Source: Betaproteobacteria bacterium SG8_41
GTDB lineage: Bacteria; Pseudomonadota; Gammaproteobacteria; Burkholderiales; SG8-41
Assembly (NCBI GenBank): GCA_001303585.1
Contig: LJTT01000034.1
Location: forward strand, 18,977-82,976
Direction of reading: 5' to 3'
Length of the DNA stretch: 64,000 nucleotides
Part shown: piece by piece, positions 16,428 to 25,794 of the stretch
Layout: each line of letters begins with the position of its first letter
Numbering within the stretch: position 1 is the first letter of the stretch
The notes under the pieces: model-generated
Databases searched by the model: none
What the model was told of the DNA's origin: nothing
What the model saw: only the letters and a program-made list of their open reading frames with translations
Translations under genes and position numbers: made by a program

Positions 16428-19400
16428 TTATCGGCTGGCCACCAGCGCTTCCTCAGGCGCGACCGCGCGGCGCTCGCGCAGAAACTCCTTCAGGATTGCG
16501 GCCGTGTGGGAGCGGCTTGTTTGCCCCGCGAGCGTTTCCGGGGCGCCCTGCGCGACGATTCGGCCGCCGGCTTCGCCGCCTTCCGGACCGAGATCGATGA
16601 CCCAGTCGGCCTCGGCGATGACGTCGAGGTTGTGCTCGATCACCACCACCGAATTGCCCGCGTCAACGAGCCGGTGCAGGACTCGCACGAGTTTTTCCAC
16701 ATCGGCCATGTGCAGGCCGACGGTGGGCTCGTCCAGCACATACAACGTGAGTCGTGAGTCGTGAGTCGTGAGTCGATCGGCGCTTCGCACCTTCGCGAGC
16801 TCGGTCACCAGCTTGATGCGCTGGGCTTCGCCGCCCGAGAGCGTGGGGCTTTGCTGGCCGAGCGTTAGATAGCCGAGGCCGACGTCCTGCAGCAGGGTCA
16901 GCGCGTGGTGGATCGAGGGATGCGCGGCGAAGAACTCGACCGCCTCGTCCACGCTCATCGCAAGCACCTCGCCGATGTTCTTGTCCTTGAATCGCACCGC
17001 GAGCGTCTCGGGATTGAAGCGCGCCCCGCGGCAGGCTTCGCAGGTCACTTTCACATCGGGCAGAAAGCTCATTTCGATGCGTTTGAGGCCCTGTCCTTCG
17101 CACGACTCGCAGCGTCCGCCGGCCGTATTGAACGAGAACCGGCTCGCGGTGTAGCCGCGCATGCGCGCGTCCGGCAACTCGGCGTAGAGCCCACGCACCT
17201 GGTCCCAGAAACCGATATAGGTGGCCGGGCACGAGCGCGGCGTCTTGCCGATCGGCGTCTGGTCGACTTCCAGAACACGACCGACCTGCTCCGCGCCCCT
17301 GATAGAGCGGCAGCCCAGCAGGCCGCGGGATGAAGGATGGGGGATGACGGATGAATCGCCTTTGCGCCTGAGCGCTTTTCCTTTGGCTTTGCGCCGGCCG
17401 CCGGGCCGACGCTCGGCAACAAGGCGCTGGAGATTGGCATGGAGAATATCGCGCGCGAGGGTGGATTTGCCCGAGCCCGAGACGCCGGTGATGGCGGTGA
17501 GGCGCCCGAGCGGCACGCGGACCCGCAGATCCTTGAGATTGTGCAGAACGGCGCCTTCCACGGCGATCGCCGGTGTCGTGGCCGCCACGGGGCGCCGCGC
17601 ATTGATTGGATGGCGCAGCGGCTGCGCGAGAAACCGTCCGGTGACCGAGGCGGGGGCGCCAACCAGATCGTCGGCGCTGCCCGCCGCGACCACCTCGCCG
17701 CCGCGACTGCCAGCGCCGGGCCCCAGATCGATGACATGCCCGGCACGGCGAATCGTCTCCTCGTCGTGCTCGACCACGATGAGCGTGTTGCCTTTGGCTT
17801 CGAGTCGGTCCAGCGTGTCGAGCAGGATGCGGTTATCGCGCGGATGCAACCCGATGGTGGGCTCGTCCAGTATGTAGCACACGCCCCGGAGGTTGGAGCC
17901 AAGCTGCGCGGCGAGCCGGATCCGCTGCGCCTCCCCGCCGGAGAGCGTGGGCGCGGCGCGATCGAGCGCGAGGTAGGAGAGCCCGACCTCCCGCAGAAAA
18001 GCGAGCCGGCTGCGCAGCTCGGCCACGATGTCGCGCGCAATCTCGGCCTCGCGCCCCTCCAGGCGCAGCGACTGGAACAGTGCCTCCACCCCGGAGACCG
18101 GAAGCGCCGCGTAATCGGCGATCGAGCGATCGCGGAAACGAACGGCGAGCGCCGCCGGATTCAGGCGCCTGCCTTCGCAGGCCGGGCAAATGCTCTCGCC
18201 GCCCTCGTACCAGTCGTTCCACCAGATCTCCTCGCCGCTTTGCTCCTCGTCGAAGCCCGGGAGCTTTGCTCCCGTGCCGTAGCAGCTCGGGCACCAGCCG
18301 TGCTTGGAGTTATAGGAGAAGCGCCGGGGATCGAGCTCCGGGAAGCTCGTGCCGCACGAGGGGCAGGCGCGCCTTGCCGAAAACACCGTTTCTGACATGA
18401 CCGCGAGCGCGGGATCGCGTTTTGTCATTGCGCGCTCGAGTGCTTCGAGCGGCGCGAGCACATGGACCACGCCTTTGCCGTGCTCAAGCGCCCTTGCCAG
18501 AGCCTCGCGCAGGGCAAGCTCGTTCTCGGGGGTCGCGCGCACGTCGGCGACGGGCAGCTCGATCGTGTGTTCCTGGAACCGTGACAGCCGCGGCCAGGCG
18601 TCGGTCGCGATGAAGGCGCCGTCGACGCGAAGATGCGTGTGGCCCTTCGCGAGTGCCCATCTGGCGAGGTCGGTGTAGTAGCCCTTGCGATTGACGACCA
18701 GCGGCGCGAGCAGGCCCACGCGCGAACCGCGATGCTCGCGCAGCACGCGGGCCGTGATCGCGTCCAGGCTCTGCGGCTCGATCGGCACCTCGCAATCGGG
18801 GCAATACTGCGTGCCGAGCTTCATGAACAGCAGGCGCAGGAAATGGTGGATTTCGGTGAGGGTGCCGACGGTTGATTTGCGCCCGCCGCGGCTGGTGCGC
18901 TGCTCGATGGCGACGGTAGGCGGAATTCCGTAGATTGCATCCACGTCGGGACGCGCGGCGGGCTCCACGAACTGGCGCGCGTAGGCGTTGAGGGATTCGA
19001 GGTAGCGGCGCTGGCCTTCGGCAAACACGATGTCGAAGGCCAGCGTGGATTTGCCCGAGCCCGAGACGCCGGTCACGACGGTGAAGCGGTTGCGCGGAAT
19101 CGCGACGTCGATGTTCTTGAGGTTGTGCTCTCGAGCGTTGTGGACTTGAATCGAGTGACCGGTGACCTGTGACCCGTCACCGGTGCCGCCTGCGGCGGCG
19201 TGAGGTTCGCTTGCAGTGGCGACCGACAGGGCGGCGGCATAATCCTTCAGCGCCTTGCCGGTATGGGAACGCGGCTCTGCCATGACCTCGGCGGGCGTGC
19301 CGGCGGCGATGATTTCACCGCCGGCGTCTCCGCCTTCGGGCCCGAGGTCGATGATCCAGTCGGCGGCGGCGATGACGTCGAGGTTGTGCTCGATCACGAT

Positions 19401-22148
19401 GAGCGAATGACCTGCGGCAAGCAGCTTGCGAAAGGCGCGCAGCAGCTTCGCGACATCTTCGAAATGAAGGCCGGTGGTAGGCTCGTCGAACAAAAACAGT
19501 GACCCGTGACCCGTGACCCTTGACCCGATGAATCGACGCTGGGCGGCGGCGAGATGGCCGGCGAGCTTGAGGCGCTGGGCCTCGCCGCCGGAGAGCGTGG
19601 GAACGGGCTGGCCGAGCCGGAGGTAGTCAAGGCCGACATCGGCGAGCGGGCGCAGCGTGGCAGCCACCTCGCGGATGTCCGAGAAGAAGGCGAGTGCCTC
19701 GGTCACGGTGAGATCGAGCGCGTCGGCGATGCTCTTGCCCTCGTACGTGACCTCGAGCACCTCGGGTCGGTAGCGCTTGCCATCGCAGTCCGGGCAGCGC
19801 AGATACACGTCGGAGAGAAACTGCATCTCGATGTGCTCGAAACCGTTGCCGCCGCAGGTCGGGCAGCGCCCGTTGCCGGAGTTGAAGCTGAACGTGCCGG
19901 CGGTGTAGCGCCGCTCCCGCGCAAGCGGCAGCTCGGTGTAGCACTTGCGGATCGCGTCGAACGCGCCGACATAGCTCGCCGGATTCGAGCGTGTCGTTCG
20001 CCCGATGGGCGACTGATCGACCATGATGACGTCGCCGATGCGCTCGTGACCCTTGAGCGCGCGATGCTTGCCAGGCGCTTCGGTGGGCCTCCCCTTGGCT
20101 TTAAGGAGCGCCGCGTAGAGGACGTCCTGCACGAGGGTGGATTTGCCCGAGCCCGAGACGCCGGTGACGCAGACGAGGCGCTCGAGCGGAATCGTCACGT
20201 CGAGGTTCTTCAGGTTGTGCTCGGCCGCGCCGACGATCTGGAGCCGCGAACCGATACGGCCCGGCTCGCGCGCGATCGTGTTGGTCTCGACGCGCTTGCG
20301 CCCCGCGAGATAGTCGCCCGTGAGCGACCCCCTTGTCTCGCGCAGCGCCCGTGGCGTGCCGAAGAAGACAGCCTCGCCGCCGCGCTCGCCGGGCCCGGGG
20401 CCGAGGTCGAGAATGCGGTCGGCCGCGAACATGATCTGCGGGTCATGCTCGACCACCAGCAGCGTGTTTCCCGAATCGCGCAGGCGCTGCATCACGCCGA
20501 TGACGCGCCCCATGTCGCGCGGATGCAGTCCGATGGACGGCTCATCCAGCACGAAGAGAGTATTCACGAGGGAGGTGCCGAGTGCGGTCGTGAGGTTGAT
20601 GCGTTGCACCTCGCCGCCGGAGAGCGTGCGCGATTGCCGGTCAAGCGTGAGATAACCGAGCCCCACTTTGACGAGATAACCAAAACGCGCGCGCACCTCG
20701 TCGAGCAGCAGCGCTGTGGCCTCGTCGAGGGGGGCTGGCAGGGTGACGCTGTCGAAGAACGCGCGGCAGCGCTCGATCGGCAGCAGGACGAGATCGTGCA
20801 TGCCAAGCCCTGGCAGGCGCGCGAGCGCGTCCCCGGAAAAACGCACTCCCTTCGGCAAAAAACGCTCGCCTGGCGCAAGCGCCGCGTCGGCGTTCTCTTT
20901 CGTTCCCAGCCGCCACGCCAGCGCCTCGGTCTTCAGCCGGGCGCCGTTGCACGCCTCGCACGGCGTGTAGGCGCGGTAGCGCGACAGGAGCACGCGGATA
21001 TGCATCTTGTAGGCCTTGGTCTCGAGCCACTTGAAGAAGCGGTCGATGCCGTACCACTTGCCGGGCCACGATTTGCGCCAGCTCACCCAGCCCTCATCGC
21101 CTTCGAGGACCCAGCGGCGCTGGCCCCCGGTCAGCTCGCGCCAAGGTGTATCGATCGGTATCCCGCGCTTGCGCGCGTACTGGATGAGATCGTCATGCCA
21201 GCCGCGATACGACTCGGTCTGCCACGGCCGGATGGCGCCGTCGCGCAGCGTTTTTCCCTCGTCCGGGATAACGAGGCCGTAATCGACGCCGATGACGCGC
21301 CCGAAGCCGCGGCAGACCCCGCATGCGCCGACCGGTGAGTTGAAGGAGAACAGGCTGGGTGTCGGATCCTGGTAATGGATGTCGCAGTCGGCGCAGTGCA
21401 GGTCCGTGGAGTAACGCCATGGAGCGTGACCGGTGACCGGTGACCCGTGACCAGAGTTCCCGCCTTCGGCGAGCGGGTAGATGTTGACGCGGCCCTGCCC
21501 GATGCGCAGCGCGGCCTCGAGCGCTTCCACGACACGGGCGCGCTCGGCGGAGCCGAGACGCACGCGGTCCTGCACGACCTCGAGCAGGCCTTTCTGCTCC
21601 GAATGAAGCCGGGTGTAGCCCTGACGCTCGAGAAGCTGTTTTACTTCCGCGACGGAGAAGTTCTTCGGCACGGGCACCGGAAACGTGATGATGACCCTCG
21701 GATCGCTGGCCGCGCGCCCGCGCGCCAGCAGATCGGCGTGGATCGTGTCCGGGGTGTCGCGAGCGACGCGTTGCCCGCAACCGCTGCAATGCAGATGCGC
21801 CGCCCGCGCAAACAGGAGCTTCAAATGGTCGTTCAACTCCGTCATCGTGCCGACCGTGGAGCGCGAGGTGCGCACCGGGTTGGTCTGATCGATGGCGATC
21901 GCGGGGGGAATGCCCTCGACCGCGTCGACCAGCGGCTTGTCCATGCGATCCAGAAACTGCCGCGCATACGGCGAGAACGTCTCGACGTAACGGCGCTGCC
22001 CCTCGGCGTAGAGCGTGTCGAAGACGAGAGAGGACTTGCCCGAGCCCGAGACGCCGGTCACCACGATCAGCTCGTTCGTGGGCAGCTCGAGCGTCAGGTT
22101 CTTCAGGTTGTTCTGGCGTGCGCCAGAGACGCGGATTGTATTGTTCAT
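16428..22148 (-). CDS. uvrA: Fused double UvrA (UvrA-UvrA, 1906 residues)
   Basis: Nucleotide excision repair ATPase in which two complete UvrA units are joined in one chain. Four Walker A motifs ([10 protein letters not shown], residues about 32, 660, 1027 and 1553), four LSGGE signatures and four Walker B segments (VLDEP, LFDEP, ILDEP, VLDEP) are visible. Each half starts with the UvrA opening ([26 protein letters not shown]), then [14 protein letters not shown]-type text and Cys4 zinc modules. Both halves keep the region between the first Walker A and the zinc fingers that contacts UvrB in class I proteins. Canonical UvrA is about 940 residues. Five short heptamer tracts are inserted in frame, at loops and at the linker between halves. 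It may act beside a separate housekeeping UvrA not in this window. Confidence 0.93.
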   Translation of the reverse strand: MNNTIRVSGARQNNLKNLTLELPTNELIVVTGVSGSGKSSLVFDTLYAEGQRRYVETFSPYARQFLDRMDKPLVDAVEGIPPAIAIDQTNPVRTSRSTVGTMTELNDHLKLLFARAAHLHCSGCGQRVARDTPDTIHADLLARGRAASDPRVIITFPVPVPKNFSVAEVKQLLERQGYTRLHSEQKGLLEVVQDRVRLGSAERARVVEALEAALRIGQGRVNIYPLAEGGNSGHGSPVTGHAPWRYSTDLHCADCDIHYQDPTPSLFSFNSPVGACGVCRGFGRVIGVDYGLVIPDEGKTLRDGAIRPWQTESYRGWHDDLIQYARKRGIPIDTPWRELTGGQRRWVLEGDEGWVSWRKSWPGKWYGIDRFFKWLETKAYKMHIRVLLSRYRAYTPCEACNGARLKTEALAWRLGTKENADAALAPGERFLPKGVRFSGDALARLPGLGMHDLVLLPIERCRAFFDSVTLPAPLDEATALLLDEVRARFGYLVKVGLGYLTLDRQSRTLSGGEVQRINLTTALGTSLVNTLFVLDEPSIGLHPRDMGRVIGVMQRLRDSGNTLLVVEHDPQIMFAADRILDLGPGPGERGGEAVFFGTPRALRETRGSLTGDYLAGRKRVETNTIAREPGRIGSRLQIVGAAEHNLKNLDVTIPLERLVCVTGVSGSGKSTLVQDVLYAALLKAKGRPTEAPGKHRALKGHERIGDVIMVDQSPIGRTTRSNPASYVGAFDAIRKCYTELPLARERRYTAGTFSFNSGNGRCPTCGGNGFEHIEMQFLSDVYLRCPDCDGKRYRPEVLEVTYEGKSIADALDLTVTEALAFFSDIREVAATLRPLADVGLDYLRLGQPVPTLSGGEAQRLKLAGHLAAAQRRFIGSRVTGHGSLFLFDEPTTGLHFEDVAKLLRAFRKLLAAGHSLIVIEHNLDVIAAADWIIDLGPEGGDAGGEIIAAGTPAEVMAEPRSHTGKALKDYAAALSVATASEPHAAAGGTGDGSQVTGHSIQVHNAREHNLKNIDVAIPRNRFTVVTGVSGSGKSTLAFDIVFAEGQRRYLESLNAYARQFVEPAARPDVDAIYGIPPTVAIEQRTSRGGRKSTVGTLTEIHHFLRLLFMKLGTQYCPDCEVPIEPQSLDAITARVLREHRGSRVGLLAPLVVNRKGYYTDLARWALAKGHTHLRVDGAFIATDAWPRLSRFQEHTIELPVADVRATPENELALREALARALEHGKGVVHVLAPLEALERAMTKRDPALAVMSETVFSARRACPSCGTSFPELDPRRFSYNSKHGWCPSCYGTGAKLPGFDEEQSGEEIWWNDWYEGGESICPACEGRRLNPAALAVRFRDRSIADYAALPVSGVEALFQSLRLEGREAEIARDIVAELRSRLAFLREVGLSYLALDRAAPTLSGGEAQRIRLAAQLGSNLRGVCYILDEPTIGLHPRDNRILLDTLDRLEAKGNTLIVVEHDEETIRRAGHVIDLGPGAGSRGGEVVAAGSADDLVGAPASVTGRFLAQPLRHPINARRPVAATTPAIAVEGAVLHNLKDLRVRVPLGRLTAITGVSGSGKSTLARDILHANLQRLVAERRPGGRRKAKGKALRRKGDSSVIPHPSSRGLLGCRSIRGAEQVGRVLEVDQTPIGKTPRSCPATYIGFWDQVRGLYAELPDARMRGYTASRFSFNTAGGRCESCEGQGLKRIEMSFLPDVKVTCEACRGARFNPETLAVRFKDKNIGEVLAMSVDEAVEFFAAHPSIHHALTLLQDVGLGYLTLGQQSPTLSGGEAQRIKLVTELAKVRSADRLTTHDSRLTLYVLDEPTVGLHMADVEKLVRVLHRLVDAGNSVVVIEHNLDVIAEADWVIDLGPEGGEAGGRIVAQGAPETLAGQTSRSHTAAILKEFLRERRAVAPEEALVASR
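16747..16774. repeat. In-frame heptamer tract in uvrA (GTGAGTC x4)
   Basis: Four exact GTGAGTC units. It encodes part of RLTTHDSRL on the minus strand, directly before Walker B TLYVLDEP of the fourth ATPase; canonical UvrA has about ten fewer residues here. Confidence 0.9.
17328..17355. repeat. In-frame heptamer tract in uvrA (GGATGAA type x4)
   Basis: GGATGAA GGATGGG GGATGAC GGATGAA. It encodes the [10 protein letters not shown] segment in the loop between the fourth Walker A helix and [17 protein letters not shown]. Confidence 0.88.
19155..19182. repeat. In-frame heptamer tract at the UvrA-UvrA junction (GTGACCN x4)
   Basis: GTGACCG GTGACCT GTGACCC GTCACCG. It encodes GDGSQVTGH in the linker joining the two UvrA halves. 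Confidence 0.88.
19499..19526. repeat. In-frame heptamer tract in uvrA (GTGACCC x3, TTGACCC)
   Basis: Four units encoding SRVTGHGS directly before Walker [14 protein letters not shown] of the second ATPase, the same structural position as the 16747 tract in the other half. Confidence 0.9.
21426..21453. repeat. In-frame heptamer tract in uvrA (GTGACCG type x4)
   Basis: GTGACCG GTGACCG GTGACCC GTGACCA, encoding [10 protein letters not shown] between the UvrB-contact region and the first zinc module ([10 protein letters not shown]). Confidence 0.9.
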
Positions 22149-22177
22149 CCAAAAGCCCGCAACGACATTGAAGAATA

Positions 22178-22409
22178 TTAGCCGCAGATAAATGCGGATA
22201 AACGCGGATCAGATTTGCAAGAATCAGGAAACTGAAACCCGTTTTGAGAAACGAAAGGAAATCATCAGCCGTGTGGCAAACCAGGTGGTTCAGAAGGGGA
22301 GAGGAATCAGCTTCCATTTATTCCGCGGCTGCAACTCGTCGCGGACAGAGTCGTCGCGTTTATCGCTTAACCGAGGAATCTGCGTGTATCTGCGTTTATC
22401 TGCGGCTAA
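22178..22409. mobile_element. MITE-like element with inverted TTAGCCGCAGATAAA ends
   Basis: Left end TTAGCCGCAGATAAATGCGGATAAACGCGGATCAGAT (22178-22214) is mirrored by right end AATCTGCGTGTATCTGCGTTTATCTGCGGCTAA (22377-22409). The ends enclose about 160 nt without a credible gene. A second element with the same ends is at 47278-47484, and single ends occur at 15140, 45999 and 53515. Confidence 0.65.
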
Positions 22410-22426
22410 GTGGGGTCCTCCTGGCG

Positions 22427-23164
22427 CTACAGTGGCGCTTCAGTATAGAGCCACAGCGGTTGCTCGCGCGGGCTGATTCGTGCGGCTGGAAAATCGCCTC
22501 GGGCCGCATCGTGGCCGGCTGCGATCGCGTCGACGATGTGCCGCTTGTCCGGACCGGCGGCGAGAAACATCACGTGACGCGCATGATTGAACACCGGCAG
22601 GGTGAGCGTCAAGCGTGCCACAGGGGGCGTGCCGGTGGGCGCCACCGCGGCGACCCAGTGCCCGGAGACATTGAGCTCGGGGCCGCGGGGAAAAAGGGAT
22701 GCCGTATGCCCGTCGGCCCCGACGCCGAGTATCGCGAGGTCGAATTCCGGAAGGGCCGGCGCGCGGTCCGCGGCGCCGAAGAATTCGCGCAGCGCGTGTT
22801 CCCACGCCGCCGCCGCCAGTTTTGCCGCACCGATTTCCGTGGGCGCGCGGTGGACATGACCGGCGGGGATCGGCACCCGCGTGAGCAGCTCGCGCCGCGC
22901 AAGACCGTAGTTGCTGGCGGCGTGGTCCGCCGGTACGCAGCGCTCGTCGCTCCAGAAGAAATGGCTGTCGCGCCATGGCGCGATCTCGGCCCACGGCGCC
23001 TCGCGCAGCGCCCCGAAGAGCAGCGCCGGCGTTCTGCCTCCGGGCAGCACGACGCAGAATCGCCCGCGCGCCTTGACCGCTTCGCACGCCGCTTCGCAAA
23101 AGAGCGCGGCGGCGGCATTGGCAAGCTCATCGGCCGTGCTGCAGCGCTGGACAGTTGCTGTCAT
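22427..23164 (-). CDS. pgl: 6-phosphogluconolactonase
   Basis: 245 residues from MTATVQRCSTADELANAAAALF. It hydrolyses 6-phosphogluconolactone, the second step of the oxidative pentose phosphate and Entner-Doudoroff routes. Diagnostic SOL/DevB-type blocks are VVLPGGRTPALLFGAL, FFWSDERCVPADHAASNYGLARRELL and ILGVGADGHTASLFPRGPEL. The ORF-track start at 23338 extends 58 residues into zwf without homology, so the ATG at 23164, 22 nt after the zwf stop, is used. It is last in the gnd-zwf-pgl operon, and the 3' end abuts the MITE-like element. Confidence 0.93.
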   Translation of the reverse strand: MTATVQRCSTADELANAAAALFCEAACEAVKARGRFCVVLPGGRTPALLFGALREAPWAEIAPWRDSHFFWSDERCVPADHAASNYGLARRELLTRVPIPAGHVHRAPTEIGAAKLAAAAWEHALREFFGAADRAPALPEFDLAILGVGADGHTASLFPRGPELNVSGHWVAAVAPTGTPPVARLTLTLPVFNHARHVMFLAAGPDKRHIVDAIAAGHDAARGDFPAARISPREQPLWLYTEAPL

Positions 23165-23186
23165 GATCGCGGCCAATGCGAAAAGT

Positions 23187-24764
23187 TCAGGCGCGGCTCC
23201 CCGCCAGCGGCGCGCGCCAGTGCCGGCCATCGGCCGCGAGCAGCGTGTCCGCTGCGGGCGGACCCCAGGACCCCGCGTCGTACGCATCGAGCAGGCAGCG
23301 GTCGCATGCCGCACCACGGTCCCATACCTCGAGCACATTCGTCACCAGCGACCAGGACGCATCGACGCCGTCCGTGCGAACGAACAGCATTTGATCGCCC
23401 AGCATGCAATCGTGGAGCAACCGCTCGTACGCCTCCGGCGGGTCGCCGCCGAAGATGCTTCGGTAGTCGAAGTGCAGCGTGAGCGAGCCGAGATCGGCCT
23501 TGGTGCCCGGGCGCTTCGCATCGATCGTGAGCGAGATGCCCTCCTCAGGCTGGACATTGATCACGAGCGCGTTCATCGCCGCGCCTTCCATTACCGAGGA
23601 GGGGAACATGCGGTGGGGCACGGGCTTGAAGTAGACCGCGATCTCGCTTACGCGGCGCGCGAGGCGCTTGCCCGAGCGCAGGTAGAACGGAACGCCCGAC
23701 CAGCGCCAGTTATCGATCATGAGCTTGGCAGCGACATAAGTCTCGGTCCATGAGTCGGGCGCCACGCCGGGCTCCTGGCGGTAACCCGGCGCCGGTTTGC
23801 CATCGACTCTTCCCGGCCCGTACTGCGCGCGGACAATCAAGCGGTCGAGCTCTTCGGGATCAGTTGGCAGCGGGCGCAGCGAGCGCAGCACCTTCACCTT
23901 TTCATCGCGGTAGCGATTGGCCTCGAATACCGCTGGCGGCTCCATTGCCACGAGCGCCAGCATTTGCAGCATGTGGTTCTGGAACATGTCTCGCAGGCAG
24001 CCGGCCCGCTCGTAATAGGCCGCGCGCTGCTCGACGCCCAGGGCCTCGGCCACGGTAATTTGCACGTGGTCCACATGTTCGTGATTCCAGAGCGGCTCGA
24101 ACAGCCGGTTGGCAAAGCGGAACATGACGATGTTCTGCACCGTGTCTTTCCCGAGATAGTGATCGATGCGGAAGATCTGGTGCTCCCGCAGCACGGCTTT
24201 CAGGCGCCGGTCGAGTTCGCGCGCGGTGGCAAGGTCTCGTCCGAAAGGCTTCTCGACGACCACGCGGTTCCAAGCCTGCCCGGCGTCGTTTTCCGCGGTG
24301 AGCCCGACGGCGGCGAGCCCCTCCACCACGGGCGCGTGCAGCGTGGGCGGCAGCGCGAGGTAGTAAAGATGGCGGCCGCCGGCATCATGTTTCGCGTCAA
24401 GGTCGGCGAGCCGCAGCGCAAGGTCGCGATAAAAGTCCGTCTGGCCGAGCTCGCCCCCGATATAGGTGCAGCGTTCGGCGAACGCCATGCGCGCTGAGTT
24501 GCCGAGGCCAGCCGCCGTAGCGGCTTCGCTGACGCAGTTCTGGAACGTCGAGGCGGCGCCGGGCTCGGTTTCGCGGCTCACGCCCAGCACGTAATAGCGC
24601 TGCGGCAGCAGGCCGCGCGCATATAGTTGCGCGATGCTCGGCAGGAGCTTGCGGCGCGACAGATCACCGAGGGCGCCGAAAACGACGATTCCGCACGGCT
24701 GCGGGCGCTGCTCGTCGAGCCGTATGTTATTCGCGAGGTACGCCGGCGCGTGTTCGTCGGCCAT
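23187..24764 (-). CDS. zwf: Glucose-6-phosphate 1-dehydrogenase
   Basis: 525 residues. It oxidises glucose-6-phosphate to 6-phosphogluconolactone with NAD(P)+. The nucleotide-binding motif [16 protein letters not shown] lies near residue 29. The active-site signature is [13 protein letters not shown], preceded by [11 protein letters not shown]; further family blocks are [21 protein letters not shown] and [17 protein letters not shown]. The sequence ends with the G6PDH tail [18 protein letters not shown]. It starts three bases after the gnd stop and is followed by pgl, giving one operon for NADPH and pentose supply, relevant to the NADPH-dependent Gor in this window. Confidence 0.95.
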   Translation of the reverse strand: MADEHAPAYLANNIRLDEQRPQPCGIVVFGALGDLSRRKLLPSIAQLYARGLLPQRYYVLGVSRETEPGAASTFQNCVSEAATAAGLGNSARMAFAERCTYIGGELGQTDFYRDLALRLADLDAKHDAGGRHLYYLALPPTLHAPVVEGLAAVGLTAENDAGQAWNRVVVEKPFGRDLATARELDRRLKAVLREHQIFRIDHYLGKDTVQNIVMFRFANRLFEPLWNHEHVDHVQITVAEALGVEQRAAYYERAGCLRDMFQNHMLQMLALVAMEPPAVFEANRYRDEKVKVLRSLRPLPTDPEELDRLIVRAQYGPGRVDGKPAPGYRQEPGVAPDSWTETYVAAKLMIDNWRWSGVPFYLRSGKRLARRVSEIAVYFKPVPHRMFPSSVMEGAAMNALVINVQPEEGISLTIDAKRPGTKADLGSLTLHFDYRSIFGGDPPEAYERLLHDCMLGDQMLFVRTDGVDASWSLVTNVLEVWDRGAACDRCLLDAYDAGSWGPPAADTLLAADGRHWRAPLAGSRA

Positions 24765-24767
24765 CGA

Positions 24768-25676
24768 TCAGTCCTCGCGCTTGATGGCGTGGCCGCCGAA
24801 CTGGTTGCGCATCGCCGCGAGCAGTTTGTCCGAGAAGGGTGCGTCGGTGCGCGAGCGGAAGCGGTTCTGAAGGGAGAGCGTGATCACCGGAAGCGAGCAG
24901 CCGAGATCGATCGCTTCCTGCACGGTCCAGCGGCCTTCCCCGGAATCGGGCACGTAGGCGGCGATGCCGGATAGCGTGCGGTTCTCCTTGAGTGCGTTGG
25001 CGGTGAGGTCGAGCAGCCACGAGCGCACGACGCTGCCGTGCCGCCACAGTTCTGCGATGGCGGCGAGGTCGAGCGCGAGATCCTCCTTGCGTTGCATCAA
25101 CTCGAAGCCTTCCGCGTAGGCCTGCATCAGCCCGTACTCGATGCCGTTGTGGACCATCTTGACGAAGTGGCCGGCGCCCACCGGGCCGACGTGCGCCCAG
25201 CCGCGGTCCTTTGCCGGCGCCAGTGTCTCCAGCACGGGCTTCAGGCGGGCAACGTCATCCGCTGCGCCACCGGCCATGAGGCAATAGCCCTCGCTCAAGC
25301 CCCAAACGCCGCCGCTGGTGCCGACGTCGATGAAGCGCAGGCCGCTTTCCGCGAGCGCCGCCGCACGGCGCTGGGAGTCGCGGTAATTGCTGTTGCCGCC
25401 GTCGACGACCACGTCGCCGCGCTGCAGTCTCGGCGTGAGCTGTTTGAGTGTTTCCTCAGTGGGCGCGCCATCGGGCACCATGAGCCAGACCACGCGCGGA
25501 GCAGGAAGGGCCGCGGCCAGTTGCTCGAGGCTCTCCACCGCCTCCATGCCCTGGGAGGCCGCGCTTTCGCGCGCCTCCGCATTGAGATCGAAGGCGACGA
25601 CCCGGTGCCCGCCGCGCACGAGCCTCAGCGCCATGTTGGCGCCCATCCTGCCCAGACCGATCATTCCGATGTTCAT
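24768..25676 (-). CDS. gnd: 6-phosphogluconate dehydrogenase, decarboxylating (short form)
   Basis: 302 residues, the short GntZ/YqeC-type enzyme rather than the ~470-residue Gnd. It oxidatively decarboxylates 6-phosphogluconate to ribulose-5-phosphate, probably NAD+-preferring as for this class. Rossmann start MNIGMIGLGRMGANMALRLVRGGH; DGGNSNYRDSQRRAAAL; GTSGGVWGLSEGYCLMAGG; the catalytic Lys is in GHFVKMVHNGIEYGLMQAYAEG; C-terminal FSDKLLAAMRNQFGGHAIK. First of the gnd-zwf-pgl set, with a three-base gap to zwf. The GH15-DUF547 gene lies 118 nt upstream on the same strand. Confidence 0.93.
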   Translation of the reverse strand: MNIGMIGLGRMGANMALRLVRGGHRVVAFDLNAEARESAASQGMEAVESLEQLAAALPAPRVVWLMVPDGAPTEETLKQLTPRLQRGDVVVDGGNSNYRDSQRRAAALAESGLRFIDVGTSGGVWGLSEGYCLMAGGAADDVARLKPVLETLAPAKDRGWAHVGPVGAGHFVKMVHNGIEYGLMQAYAEGFELMQRKEDLALDLAAIAELWRHGSVVRSWLLDLTANALKENRTLSGIAAYVPDSGEGRWTVQEAIDLGCSLPVITLSLQNRFRSRTDAPFSDKLLAAMRNQFGGHAIKRED

Positions 25677-25794
25677 GCTTCTCTCCTCCGCTGACTCCGG
25701 CTGCGCCGGCTCCCGTGCCGCTCTCGCCGATACCCAATAGTAGTAGAGCGCTAAGGCCGCAGCGAGTTCAAGCCGGCGCGCCTGAGGCCAGAAC

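Noticed and set aside
23165-23338. 58-residue N-terminal extension of pgl
   Set aside because: It overlaps the zwf coding sequence and lacks family sequence; the ATG at 23164 is the natural start.
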